Assembly (NCBI GenBank): GCA_030649305.1
Contig: JAUSFV010000010.1
Location: 1-50,058 of the forward strand
DNA: 50,058 nt
Direction: 5' to 3'
Source: a bacterium
Lineage (GTDB): Bacteria > Patescibacteriota > Minisyncoccia > Sungbacterales > GWA2-42-14
Shown: positions 1 through 8,371 of the stretch, in pieces
Layout: every line of letters starts with the position of its first letter
Numbering within the stretch: the first letter of the stretch is position 1
Program-made: the position numbers and the translations under genes
Notes under the pieces: model-generated
The model's database searches: none
The model's input: the letters and a program-made list of their open reading frames with translations, nothing else
Told to the model about the DNA's origin: nothing

Positions 1-31
1 CTACCCCGAAACACCCGCGCACTTTTCGCAT
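1..31 (-). CDS. 5' fragment of an unidentified gene running off the left edge
   Basis: Only ten codons are visible (MRKVRGCFGV), so the product cannot be named. The start is supported by a strong Shine-Dalgarno on the minus strand: AAAGGAGTGAGTT directly before the ATG at 31, with GGAG six bases upstream. It lies downstream of the PHP gene's terminator and in the same direction, so it is probably a separate transcription unit. The codons are open to the window edge. Confidence 0.45.
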   Translation of the reverse strand, partial: MRKVRGCFGV

Positions 32-90
32 AACTCACTCCTTTGTTTCCATAAAAAGATCTTTTTTTACTCTATCACGCAAGCGCAAAT

Positions 91-117
91 AAAAAAATGT
101 CCCTGTGGACATCTTTT
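91..117. terminator. Bidirectional intrinsic terminator after the PHP gene
   Basis: ATGTCC (97-102), a CTGT loop and GGACAT (107-112) form a 6-bp hairpin. It is flanked by an A-run on the left and a T-run on the right, so on either strand the stem is followed by a U-tract. It overlaps the PHP stop codon. Confidence 0.75.
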
Positions 118-1052
118 TACCCATCCGTTTTTGGCTCTGCCACTTCCCCACTCCGGCGCTTCTGAATCGCCTCTTCAAGCTTCGGCACAATATCGTCAAT
201 AGAAAATCCGTACGTGTTATATCCGCCGAGCTCTGATGCTCCGTCGTTTTTCCCCGCGTGATACGTATCCGCGTCGCGATGAAAATCAGAACCCGCGGTC
301 CGAAGTATTCCGTATTTCCCCGCAAACATATTTAAAAATTCCACTTCATCCTCAGAGTAATCCGGGTGAAATGCCTCAACGCCATCCAGTCCGGCGCCAA
401 TGAGCGCTTCAAGCGTCTCCTCAATTTTTTTCGCATCACGGTCAAGGTGAATCGCGGGATGCGACCACACGGCAACCCCGCCCGCGTTATGCAAAAGCTC
501 AATCGCGTCTTTCATCGCAACATGTTCCCGCCCCACATACGCTGACTTTCCTTCCACCAAAAATTTTCTGATGACCGTGGAAATATCATACGCGTCTCCA
601 CCGAGCTTTGATTTATTTTCAGGATGCATAAGAAGGGCTTCGGCAATCGCGGGGCGCGCCACCGACCCTTCGGCAAATATACGAACTTCTTTCATAGTAA
701 TCACAAAACCGTCCCGATTAAGATTCTCAACCATTTTTTCAGCGCGCCGAACCCGGTCTTCCTGAAACAACGCGAGAGCGGAAAGAAGTGCCGGGTCGGC
801 ATCATCCATTCCGAATCCCAACAGATGAAATTCGTGATGCAAAAAATTGCACGACATTTCAATACCGGAAATCACTTTCACACCGACCTCTTCCCCTTTT
901 TTCATTGCCTCGCGCACCCCCGCAACCGAATCGTGGTCCGTAATCGCGACTGTTGTAAGCCCGAGGCGCTTTGCGCGCTCAACCAATTCAGCCGGCGGAT
1001 ATTTTCCGTCGGATTTGTTTGATTGGATTTGCAGATCAATTGGATTCATCAT
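117..1052 (-). CDS. PHP-domain metal-dependent phosphoesterase (TrpH-like) with altered first metal motif
   Basis: 311 residues. The PHP (polymerase and histidinol phosphatase) fold is recognised from ITDHDSV (about residues 37-43), ELH-type HHEFHLLGFGMD, WSHP and the late SDFH motif, all usual metal ligands. Family members hydrolyse small phosphoesters or nucleotides in the cytoplasm; the substrate here is unknown. The first motif, normally DLHxHxxxSDG, reads DLQIQSNKSDG, so both histidines that normally bind metal are glutamine. CPR proteins often have Gln at the first position; losing both is odd and may reduce activity. No Shine-Dalgarno is present. Instead TGGTATCTT ends seven bases before the ATG, which suggests a leaderless mRNA. 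It ends in the terminator at 91-117. Confidence 0.85.
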   Translation of the reverse strand: MMNPIDLQIQSNKSDGKYPPAELVERAKRLGLTTVAITDHDSVAGVREAMKKGEEVGVKVISGIEMSCNFLHHEFHLLGFGMDDADPALLSALALFQEDRVRRAEKMVENLNRDGFVITMKEVRIFAEGSVARPAIAEALLMHPENKSKLGGDAYDISTVIRKFLVEGKSAYVGREHVAMKDAIELLHNAGGVAVWSHPAIHLDRDAKKIEETLEALIGAGLDGVEAFHPDYSEDEVEFLNMFAGKYGILRTAGSDFHRDADTYHAGKNDGASELGGYNTYGFSIDDIVPKLEEAIQKRRSGEVAEPKTDG

Positions 1053-1074
1053 ATCAAGAAAGATACCACGAATA
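1053..1074 (-). promoter_or_regulatory. Extended -10 promoter, leaderless start for the PHP gene
   Basis: On the minus strand TGGTATCTT (extended -10 form TGnTATnnT) is followed by seven bases and then the ATG. The expected transcription start therefore falls on or next to the start codon. There is no Shine-Dalgarno. The same arrangement recurs before the histidine kinase and the Ig-like protein. Confidence 0.45.
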
Positions 1075-1094
1075 TATGAATGCGCACAAATTCA

Positions 1095-1195
1095 CCCCGT
1101 TAGAAGTCGTCTTTATATGACCGAGGCCAGTCAATTTCAGGTGGCCGCAACTTAATATAATGAACACCCAGCAAACCCAAAAACTTCTAACGGGG
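1095..1195. mobile_element. MITE-like element, copy 1 (CCCCGTTAGAAGT inverted repeats)
   Basis: A 101-bp element bounded by perfect 13-bp inverted repeats CCCCGTTAGAAGT (1095-1107) and its complement (1183-1195). TTCA lies directly outside both ends (1091-1094 and 1196-1199), as expected for a 4-bp target duplication. Its interior closely matches copy 2 (TTATATGACYG, CCAGYCAATTTCAG, AACTTAAT, GCAAAC). On the minus strand CTGAAA (1135-1140), 17 bases and TATAAA (1112-1117) form a promoter-like pair firing toward the PHP gene. No transposase is encoded. It separates the divergent PHP and lpdA genes. Confidence 0.8.
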
Positions 1196-1279
1196 TTCAC
1201 GAATTCCGATTTCTTGACTTTTTTCAAAAAACATGTAACCAATGGGTTAATAATGTTCGCTGACAATAGGAGGAAAACG

Positions 1280-2734
1280 ATGCCTGATTTTGATGCGGCG
1301 GTGATCGGCGCGGGACCCGGCGGGTATGTGGCGGCGATTCTTGCCGCACGCGCAGGTTTAAAAACGGCACTCATAGAAAAAGAGGAGCCGGGAGGAACGT
1401 GTTTACAAATCGGATGCATTCCCTCAAAAATCCTTCTTCACGCGGTCCATATACAAGAACAACTAAAATCATTCAAGGAAATTCTTGACGGACCAATGCC
1501 AAATTATCGCTACGATGGCTTGCTCTCCTTCTCAAGAAAAAAGGTTCGTGACATCACCGCGAGTCTTCGCGGAATCATCAAAAGAGAGGGGGTTACCCTC
1601 ATTGGAGGAACCGCTCAATTTGCGAACGCCAAGACGCTTTTGCTTAAAAAAGAGTCTGGCGAAGATACTATACACGCAACGCATATCATTATCGCATGCG
1701 GGGCGCGCGCGAAAACAAAAGCAGACGCACTTCCCGACATTCCTTATCCGCATGAGCGCGTATGGACGAACCGCGAAGCGCTCACTCGCACCGAGAAACC
1801 GGATAAGGTCCTTATTCTCGGCGGGGGGGCAATCGGGTGTGAATTCGCAAGTTTCTTCAATGGCTTAGGAATACCCGTAACCGTGATTGAATTCATGCCG
1901 CGAATCCTGCCCGGAGAAGACACGGATATTTCCAAAGAACTAGCGGGTGCATTCAAAAAAAGAGGTATCGCGGTACTCACGGGGCGCACAGCAAAGACGG
2001 TGGAGGCGGATACACAAAGCGTCCGGGTAACGCTTGATGACGGTAGTGTACAAGAAGGATCACATCTTATTATCGCAGCCGGCATCACGCCCTCATCCGA
2101 CGGCCTCAATCTTGAGAAAGCGGGAGTAAAGCTTGACGCGCGCGGATTTATTCCTGTCGCACTTCCCTCCTACACGACAGATGCAAAAAATATCTATGCG
2201 ATAGGCGACATCATCGCGGTCCCCGGAAGAGCACATCTCGCCTTGGCACATGTCGCATCTGCGGAGGCAGAAAACGCTGTCGCGGCAATAACCGGCAAAA
2301 AACCGGAACCCATTGACTATGACAATATTCCGATCGCGACATTCACCATTCCCGAAGTCGCGCATGTCGGATTTACACAGGAACAGGCGGATACACTACC
2401 CTGCAAAAATCCTCACCACAAAATTGACGCCTATCAGATCGCATACTCAGCACTTGGCCGCGCGTATGCGCTCGGACTCACAGAGGGTATGGTGAAAATT
2501 GTGGAGCATCAGGATATATTCAATAAAAATCCGATCCGGCGCATTGCGGGAACACATATTATAGGAGAAAATGCTTCTGAAATAATCCACATCGCCGCCG
2601 AAGCACGCCACGCAGAAGATTCCATTCCCCACATGAAGCGACTTATCCTACAGCATCCTACGTGGTCGGAACTCTACGGCGAAGCGCTCCGCACATCAGA
2701 TAACGAGGCGGTACATATAAGGAGCGGCAAATGA
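1280..2734 (+). CDS. lpdA: Dihydrolipoamide dehydrogenase (E3)
   Basis: 484 residues, the usual E3 length. E3 re-oxidises dihydrolipoyl groups of 2-oxoacid dehydrogenase complexes using FAD and NAD+. FAD-binding GAGPGG is at residues 10-15, the redox-active disulfide is GGTCLQIGCIPSK (C41/C46), a second nucleotide site ILGGGAIGCE lies mid-protein, YAIGDI closes the FAD domain, and the C-terminal dimer domain carries the catalytic HPTWSE pair. The reading frame is open 120 bases further upstream into the MITE, but the start is fixed at 1280 by AGGAGG seven bases before the ATG. Its stop overlaps the lipB start (ATGA), so the two are translationally coupled. It faces the E1-E2 operon, consistent with supplying E3 to that complex. 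Confidence 0.93.
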   Translation: MPDFDAAVIGAGPGGYVAAILAARAGLKTALIEKEEPGGTCLQIGCIPSKILLHAVHIQEQLKSFKEILDGPMPNYRYDGLLSFSRKKVRDITASLRGIIKREGVTLIGGTAQFANAKTLLLKKESGEDTIHATHIIIACGARAKTKADALPDIPYPHERVWTNREALTRTEKPDKVLILGGGAIGCEFASFFNGLGIPVTVIEFMPRILPGEDTDISKELAGAFKKRGIAVLTGRTAKTVEADTQSVRVTLDDGSVQEGSHLIIAAGITPSSDGLNLEKAGVKLDARGFIPVALPSYTTDAKNIYAIGDIIAVPGRAHLALAHVASAEAENAVAAITGKKPEPIDYDNIPIATFTIPEVAHVGFTQEQADTLPCKNPHHKIDAYQIAYSALGRAYALGLTEGMVKIVEHQDIFNKNPIRRIAGTHIIGENASEIIHIAAEARHAEDSIPHMKRLILQHPTWSELYGEALRTSDNEAVHIRSGK

Positions 2735-3528
2735 TGCTTCGCTCCTATTATCTCCCCCCGATTTCCGTCGAAGAGAGCGAAATACTGCTTATGCGCCTTA
2801 CGCGCCTCCGGAGAAACGATGCCATCCAGGATACGCTTCTTATATTTGAGTATCTGCCGGCATTCGCGTTCCACCATTGGGAACGCGACCAACACGCCAT
2901 ACGGGACCAAACGGCTTTTGATTCGTATCGCGCCGCACACAACATCCCCCTCGTCTCTGCTCAATACCGCGGCGGAGGCATGATGTATCACGGTCCGGGA
3001 CAAATTGTATGCGCACCGGTTATCAAATGCCGATACGGAATGGGCATAGCTGAATACCAAAAGAAGCTCGGAGATACCTCTCTGTATGCGTGCAAAACGC
3101 TCTTCGGCGTAAAGGCGTTTCGAGTGAGATATGATACACCATCCGCATCGTGGCAGACAGAAAAAGGAGACAAGATTTCTTTTTCTACGACAAATCCCCT
3201 CGGCATCCAGGGGGCGTGGGTTCAAGACAATAATGAAATCAGAAAAATAGGATTTCTCGGCTTTCGTCATAGCGCGGGCGTGCTCTGTCATGGCTTTGCT
3301 CTCAATCTCTATCCCGGCCTTGAAGCGTTCCGGCTCATTGATCCCTGTAATCTTTCGGGCATCAACGCATCATCCGTAGAACGCATCTCCGGCATACGAT
3401 ATGAAATAAATCCGACACTTGCGCAAAACATTACAGCTCTTTTTTCAAAAACATTTAACTACGACGCACATACCTTTCAAGAAGAATCCCTCGAGAATAT
3501 GCTCACTATAAAAACAAAAAACCCCTGA
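2731..3528 (+). CDS. lipB: LipB-type octanoyltransferase (lipoate biosynthesis)
   Basis: 265 residues. LipB moves an octanoyl group from acyl carrier protein to the lipoyl-domain lysine. RGGGMMYHGPGQ (about residues 80-91) matches the family signature RGGxxTYHGPGQ. RKIGFLGFR supplies the conserved lysine, followed by CHGFALN, and IDPCNLSG supplies the thiol (family: INPCGYxG). It overlaps the lpdA stop by four bases; AAGGAG (2719-2724) precedes two tandem ATGs (2731, 2734), and the first is used here. The stop codon lies within the terminator hairpin. No lipoyl synthase (LipA) or ACP gene is in the window, so the octanoyl source is unknown. A lipoate-ligase-like activity cannot be excluded, because the two families share a fold. 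Confidence 0.8.
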   Translation: MMLRSYYLPPISVEESEILLMRLTRLRRNDAIQDTLLIFEYLPAFAFHHWERDQHAIRDQTAFDSYRAAHNIPLVSAQYRGGGMMYHGPGQIVCAPVIKCRYGMGIAEYQKKLGDTSLYACKTLFGVKAFRVRYDTPSASWQTEKGDKISFSTTNPLGIQGAWVQDNNEIRKIGFLGFRHSAGVLCHGFALNLYPGLEAFRLIDPCNLSGINASSVERISGIRYEINPTLAQNITALFSKTFNYDAHTFQEESLENMLTIKTKNP

Positions 3529-3544
3529 AAGAGGGGTTTTCTTT
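3517..3544. terminator. Bidirectional terminator between lipB and E2
   Basis: ACCCCT (3521-3526) pairs with AGGGGT (3532-3537), with flanking A- and T-runs extending the stem. It serves both lipB (plus) and the convergent E2 gene (minus). The lipB stop codon overlaps the end of the left arm and the start of the loop. Confidence 0.85.
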
Positions 3545-3562
3545 TACAATGCATTATTGTTT

Positions 3563-5029
3563 TTAGCCGAGCGCCAAAATCTGTTCGGGGCGTTCCAAAA
3601 GATGCTGAAGCGCCCGCAAAAACATCTTCGGCTCATGACCCTGCACGACCCGATGGTCAAACCGAAGCCGGAATTTCATAAGCTGCACTCCGCCTACTTC
3701 CCGGATTGCGCCGAATGCAAGAATCGCGGCAGTATGTCTCGGGATAACCGGGTCAGGATCTTCGTCTCCGGCAAATCGCATTCCGTTCCACTCAATCGGA
3801 TTTCCGGTATTGTTGACCGTAAACGTAAGGCCCGCGAGATTATCTGCCCGCGGCTTTCCCGATACTGCTTCGCGTATAAGAGCCTCAGCCTTCTTCGCGA
3901 TACCGGCAAGTGACCGCCGTGGCGCATCCTTAATGACCGGAATAACAAGGTCAGAAAACCTTCCTTGTGCCTGCGGAGGAAGAATACCCACCGCGATGCC
4001 GATATTCACATCCTGATAAAGCTCAATGACATCGCCGCTGTCTTTCTCAAACCAGCGCGCGTTCAAAATGTGGAATTCCGGCCTCGTCAGAAGCCATGCG
4101 CATGCCCGCACAACAAAGTATTCGTAACGAAGCTTAACACCGTGCAGTTTTTCAAAATCTTCCCGCATACGCGCCCGCATCTCCACGAGCGGAACCGGAT
4201 TGATATCAATCCCCGGAGAAGCATGCGGGGCTACCCACGCAAACTCAAGGGCGCTTGCCGTCACGAGTTGCCGCTGGGGCGGTATATAGAATCCCGCTTC
4301 AACAATATCCTTGGGTGATTCGATCGACGTCCCGGGTTCAGTAACCGACGACGCAACCCGCGCCGCAGCAGCTGCCCGAACATCACATTCGCGGATAATC
4401 CCATCCGGACCGGAACCCTTCACCTGATTCAAAGATACGCCAAGATCCTTTGCAATACCCCGCGTATACGGAGCTGCAAGAACGGCATCCTGTTCACGGG
4501 GGACAAGCGGCTGCGACATATGCTTATCCAAAACATCCTGCATACGCACGATCTCGCCATTGTTCTCCGGCAACGGCACACCAAGCGCTTCCGCACATTC
4601 CCGTGCAAGCCGAGTTCCGCACGGAGGGGCCGTTTCGATTTGTTCCGCAACTTCAAAAGAAGAACGCTTCTCTGCGACGGTATCCGGAACTTCAAGTACC
4701 GCAAGACGCATAGGCTCCTTTCGGAGATCTACCGTAATACCTTTTTTTCCTGCCGGCTCAAGAATCTGTACCAACGTCGCACCGATTTCCCATCCTCGCG
4801 CCGTTATAATAGAAATTCCTTTACCCGATTCCTCAAGATTCAATTCCACGATATCCTCGCCCTCAATCGTACCGCTATCCACATCCTGAAGGCCGAGAAT
4901 TTTCTCTCCCTCTTTCTTAAACCACCGCACGACATCAAATTGAACGGGCGCGGTAACGGCGTTATATGCCCCGATTCGCTGTGCGGTCTGATTTTCACCG
5001 TCAAGAGTAATTTCCAAGAATCGTCGCAT
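3563..5029 (-). CDS. 2-oxoacid dehydrogenase E2 acyltransferase, atypical (lipoyl lysine missing)
   Basis: 488 residues. E2 carries the swinging lipoyl arm and transfers acyl groups to CoA. N-terminal lipoyl-like domain (about 20-91), a first peripheral-subunit-binding-like segment (LARECAEALGVPLPENNG), a second clearer one (TRGIAKDLGV...GSGPDG), then the catalytic domain ending DHRVVQG. Two departures from the family are visible. The lipoyl turn that normally reads ETDKA reads EGEDI, so the modified lysine is aspartate (D59). The HxxxDG catalytic motif has Gln for Asp (H459, Q463). The frame is open upstream into E1; the ATG at 5029 is chosen because E1 ends at 5031, leaving one base between them. 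The identity as an E2 homologue is firm; normal activity is doubtful. Confidence 0.88.
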   Translation of the reverse strand: MRRFLEITLDGENQTAQRIGAYNAVTAPVQFDVVRWFKKEGEKILGLQDVDSGTIEGEDIVELNLEESGKGISIITARGWEIGATLVQILEPAGKKGITVDLRKEPMRLAVLEVPDTVAEKRSSFEVAEQIETAPPCGTRLARECAEALGVPLPENNGEIVRMQDVLDKHMSQPLVPREQDAVLAAPYTRGIAKDLGVSLNQVKGSGPDGIIRECDVRAAAAARVASSVTEPGTSIESPKDIVEAGFYIPPQRQLVTASALEFAWVAPHASPGIDINPVPLVEMRARMREDFEKLHGVKLRYEYFVVRACAWLLTRPEFHILNARWFEKDSGDVIELYQDVNIGIAVGILPPQAQGRFSDLVIPVIKDAPRRSLAGIAKKAEALIREAVSGKPRADNLAGLTFTVNNTGNPIEWNGMRFAGDEDPDPVIPRHTAAILAFGAIREVGGVQLMKFRLRFDHRVVQGHEPKMFLRALQHLLERPEQILALG

Positions 5030-5030
5030 C

Positions 5031-7292
5031 TTACGATTCCTCCATAAGCCGCAACGCGGCCGCCACAACTTCATCAACCTGCGGAAGGCGGATATCTTCA
5101 AGATTCGGATGCACCGGTACCTGCGTATCGGCTGCCGCAAGGCGCACAATTCTCGTCCGTAGGCGATGGAATGTTTGAATCTCCTCGCCGATAGATGCGG
5201 AAAATTCCGCGCCCGCATGAAATGACTTTGACGCCTCGTGCATAATGATAACGCGTCCGGTTTTCTCCACAGAGGCAAAAACGGTTTCTTTGTCCCACGG
5301 CTTAATCGTCCGAAGATCAATAACCTCAAGCGATACGCCTCGTTTTTCAAGCTCTTCGGCTGCCGCAAGCGCGCATTTCAGCATGAGGGCGCCATAGGTT
5401 ACGAGAGTCGCGTCTGATCCCGCGCGACGAACCAAAGCTACGCCAAGCGGGATAAAAAATTCTTTTTCAGAAACCCGCTCGCGCATCCCTAATTCGTGAA
5501 TAGGAACGATGATGTAACATGCGTCCGGATCGCGGATTGCTGATTTTACCATACCGATCATGTCTGCTACCGTTGCGGGTTCCAAAACTTTCATGCCGGG
5601 AAGCGCCGCAAAATCAATTTCAATACGAGCCGAATGAGAATTATTACTCGAAGGAACCTTACCGCCGGGCCCTACGAACGTCACGTTTGCTCCTCGACCC
5701 GTACGCGTGGCAACGGTTGGCACGTAGTTAGAAAATATTTCTCCGGCCGATCGTGTAAACTGAAGGAACTGAAATTCCATACATACGGGATATCCGAACA
5801 TCCCCGATCCTACGGCGTGCCCCGTACCCGCAGACTCGGCAATCGGCATATTCCGAACTTGTTTTGGAAACTCTTTGGAAAGACCAAGCGTTAAACCCAA
5901 AACGCCGCCCTTCGGATCCGCAACGTCTTCTCCGTAATAACGAAAGAGTTCGTTCGCGCCAAGTTCCTCCCGGATCGCTCGCCGGTAAGCCTCACGAAGC
6001 GTGTATTCTTGTGTCGGCTCCGCAAGCGGAAAACGAACCGCAAGCTCTTTGCTGATACGGCACTCGGGGTCTATCAACGCCACCGTAAGATTGTTACGAT
6101 CACGCGCCGGATCTTCTGCCCGCAATGCCGCATCATACGCGCCCCCCACCTCGTTATGCGCCCCCGCGATTTCCTTTTCTACGGCGACAGCATCAAGAAT
6201 GCCGCACGCAACAAGCTCCGTACGAATCTGCGCGAGAGGGTCGTGTTTCTTTTTTGAATATTCCCGAAATGTATCTAGTCCGTATACTTCCTCCGCATAT
6301 TTCGTATCTTCAATCAAATTGTGTCCTTCTTTCCGAAACGCGCCGACCTTCATAAAAGAAGGGTGCGATGTCCTTCTGGAAAACATAAGGAGCCAATGGT
6401 TTACCAAATACGTAAGAACGGCATCTCTGCCATCTACGGGAATACCCGGCATCTCATAGCCAACCGCGCGATTTACAAGATCAATCCCGCCATGCTGTTC
6501 TTTCGACGGAACCGAAAGCGCAATCTCGTTATCGTGGCAGACAAAAAGCGCTCCGATGTTCCATGCCTTCGCGAGATTCATACCCTCATGCACAACACCG
6601 TTTGACGCAGCTCCATCGCCGAAAATCGTAACCGCGGCAATCCGCTCATCGGGCAAAAGTTCACGCCCAAGTTTTTTTGCCTTCTCCCACATCGCGGGAA
6701 TTACGGGACCCGGACCGATACACGCGGAAATCCCCATGGTGGAAATCCCGAATCCGAAATTATGATGCTCGAGGTCGGAGAAATGAATATTACCCTCATG
6801 TCCCCGCGTTGGACCGTCTTTCTTGCAGAGATGATTCATCCATGCGTCATACAAAATTTTTCGCAGGCTCGCGCCGCGCACCTCTATACGGTCCTCGTTC
6901 ATCACCACGTAAAAACTAAAACTGCGATGATCGGGATACCCGTAATCATCCGGCCGCATGGTACGACCCGCGGCAACTCCCGCAACTTCCTGCCAATGGC
7001 CGGAAAAGGCGGGGCCCGGAATCGTCCCGTCGCCCGTCTTGCTCAAATGTTTTTTGATTTCGTCAAAAAACACGCGCGTCAAAAGAATATCCTTATAGAG
7101 CTGGATAAAAAGTGAAACGGGAAAATGTTCGCCACGATACAGCGCCTCGTCGTAAGCGCGCCGCAACTCATCCATGAGCGCTGTACCGCGCCATGATTTA
7201 TACATAGGAATCAATAATTCGCATCGACCCCACGCCGTCCGAAAATATTCCCGCCGCGCATCAGTCAGAAGATTAACCGTTTCCTGTATCAT
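5031..7292 (-). CDS. 2-oxoacid dehydrogenase E1, alpha and beta subunits fused
   Basis: About 753 residues. This thiamine-diphosphate enzyme decarboxylates a 2-oxoacid and reductively acylates E2. The first half is E1-alpha like, with the TPP motif GDGAASNG and the following conserved Asn (MNLAKAWN). The second half is E1-beta like (YYGEDVADPKGG, then PIAESAGTGHAVG and the C-terminal VIDLRTIKPWD). Fused forms are known for branched-chain and related 2-oxoacid dehydrogenases, so pyruvate is not assured as substrate. Start choice: ATG 7292 has GGAG six bases upstream; an in-frame TTG at 7325 with AGGAG eight bases upstream is an equally credible alternative adding 11 residues. It is followed one base later by E2. 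Confidence 0.9.
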   Translation of the reverse strand: MIQETVNLLTDARREYFRTAWGRCELLIPMYKSWRGTALMDELRRAYDEALYRGEHFPVSLFIQLYKDILLTRVFFDEIKKHLSKTGDGTIPGPAFSGHWQEVAGVAAGRTMRPDDYGYPDHRSFSFYVVMNEDRIEVRGASLRKILYDAWMNHLCKKDGPTRGHEGNIHFSDLEHHNFGFGISTMGISACIGPGPVIPAMWEKAKKLGRELLPDERIAAVTIFGDGAASNGVVHEGMNLAKAWNIGALFVCHDNEIALSVPSKEQHGGIDLVNRAVGYEMPGIPVDGRDAVLTYLVNHWLLMFSRRTSHPSFMKVGAFRKEGHNLIEDTKYAEEVYGLDTFREYSKKKHDPLAQIRTELVACGILDAVAVEKEIAGAHNEVGGAYDAALRAEDPARDRNNLTVALIDPECRISKELAVRFPLAEPTQEYTLREAYRRAIREELGANELFRYYGEDVADPKGGVLGLTLGLSKEFPKQVRNMPIAESAGTGHAVGSGMFGYPVCMEFQFLQFTRSAGEIFSNYVPTVATRTGRGANVTFVGPGGKVPSSNNSHSARIEIDFAALPGMKVLEPATVADMIGMVKSAIRDPDACYIIVPIHELGMRERVSEKEFFIPLGVALVRRAGSDATLVTYGALMLKCALAAAEELEKRGVSLEVIDLRTIKPWDKETVFASVEKTGRVIIMHEASKSFHAGAEFSASIGEEIQTFHRLRTRIVRLAAADTQVPVHPNLEDIRLPQVDEVVAAALRLMEES

Positions 7293-7339
7293 TTTGGTCT
7301 CCGAAACAACGTATTCAAATATCAAAGCATCTGCTCCTA

Positions 7340-7368
7340 TAGGTAGCGAATTTTTGACGATTTGTCAA
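7340..7368 (-). promoter_or_regulatory. Promoter and possible operator for the E1-E2 operon
   Basis: On the minus strand a consensus -35 TTGACA (7363-7368) precedes E1, with weak -10 candidates TACCTA or CTATAG 17-21 bases on. TTGAC-5 nt-GTCAA (about 7354-7368) forms an inverted repeat across this site and could be an operator. The -10 assignment is weak. Confidence 0.4.
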
Positions 7369-7384
7369 CGGCGACATGAACAAA

Positions 7385-7415
7385 AAAATAAAACGGCATT
7401 GCGCCGTTTTTGTTT
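7385..7415 (-). terminator. Terminator after the SDR gene
   Basis: AAAACGGC and GCCGTTTT form a hairpin around a short loop. On the minus strand it is followed by a T-rich run and lies immediately downstream of the SDR stop, so SDR and E1 are separate units. Confidence 0.75.
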
Positions 7416-8229
7416 AACTTCGATACCGATATCCTCCGTCAATCGCAACGGATTCCCCCGTCAAAAAACGCATGGCTGGCACATCGCTTGCAAGAAAATG
7501 AATAAGGTCGGCGACTTCTTCGGGCTTTCCTTTGCGGGCAAACGGCACGCGCTTCAAGTATTCCTGTAAAAATTTTTCCGGAACCTCTTTTGCCATATCG
7601 GTATCAATAACACCCGGCATCACCGCATTCACGGTAATCGCGAGAGGCGCATCACTCCCCTTATTGGGATAGGGAGCCTCAACAGCAAGAGTTCTTGTCA
7701 TACTCATGACGCCGGCTTTTGCGGAGGCGTACGGAAGATTGCCCTGATCTCCCTTCTCACCCATCACGGATGCCACGCTTACAATTCTCCCGTATCCATG
7801 TTCCCGCATATGCGGCAAAACCGCCTTACACCAAAAAATGGGGCCAACCTGATTCACCATAATGGAGCGCACGATATCTTCGGGTTTTGTTTTCACCAGG
7901 GGCGTTAAACTAAAAACCTTTCCCGCGACATTCACCAACACATCAATCCTGCCGAAGCGCTGCGCCAGAAGCTTCGCGCATTCTTCAATCTGCCGATAAC
8001 ACTCATCAACACTCCGGAAATTCATCACATCAACATCGTTTGTGTACCACGTTACATAGCCGCCCTTATTCATTGCCGTATCAAGTTCCGATACAAATTC
8101 TTTCAGCTGCTTCTCGCGCGACGGATGATCCACCAAAACGAGAAGTTCGTTATCTTTCGCAAATCGCCGTGCTGTTGCCGAACCAATACCGCCCGTCGCA
8201 CCCGTAATCACCACGACACGAAGCGCCAT
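7414..8229 (-). CDS. Short-chain dehydrogenase/reductase (FabG-like)
   Basis: 271 residues. A classical SDR: NAD(P)-binding TGATGGIG (about 9-16), NVAGK in place of NNAG, SVASVMG with the catalytic Ser region, YASAK with catalytic Tyr/Lys, and the C-terminal GESVAIDGGY common in 3-oxoacyl-ACP or acetoacetyl-CoA reductases. The true substrate cannot be read from sequence. Its placement between a 2-oxoacid dehydrogenase operon and a ferredoxin-dependent 2-oxoacid oxidoreductase suggests a role with acyl-CoA, ketone or sugar-derived intermediates (inference). AGGAGG lies just before the ATG. It is divergent from korA and ends in its own terminator. Confidence 0.88.
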   Translation of the reverse strand: MALRVVVITGATGGIGSATARRFAKDNELLVLVDHPSREKQLKEFVSELDTAMNKGGYVTWYTNDVDVMNFRSVDECYRQIEECAKLLAQRFGRIDVLVNVAGKVFSLTPLVKTKPEDIVRSIMVNQVGPIFWCKAVLPHMREHGYGRIVSVASVMGEKGDQGNLPYASAKAGVMSMTRTLAVEAPYPNKGSDAPLAITVNAVMPGVIDTDMAKEVPEKFLQEYLKRVPFARKGKPEEVADLIHFLASDVPAMRFLTGESVAIDGGYRYRS

Positions 8230-8306
8230 GACGCCCCCCTCCTTTCTTAAATTTCTATTAAATTTTCAAAAAAACCACACCCCAGTAGTAGCAAAAATCA
8301 GCTAAC

Positions 8307-8335
8307 TTGACAAGACCTAAAAAAAAACCTACGAA
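8307..8335 (+). promoter_or_regulatory. Promoter for korAB
   Basis: TTGACA (8307-8312), a 17-base spacer and TACGAA (8330-8335) precede korA, whose ATG at 8372 also has AAAGGAAG. The 142-base gap between the divergent SDR and korA genes must also hold the SDR promoter, which is not clear. Confidence 0.55.
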
Positions 8336-8371
8336 TACTACAGAAGCACCTTCACAAAGAAAGGAAGTAAC

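Noticed and set aside
1214-1253. Promoter TTGACT with TAATAA before lpdA
   Set aside because: The spacing is about 28 bases, too long; the lpdA promoter was not identified with confidence.
1054-1419. 121-residue minus-strand frame containing SNGV-type residues
   Set aside because: Most of it is antisense to lpdA, and its C-terminal part is a translation of MITE copy 1; the similar residues before polA show it is repeat-derived, not a gene.
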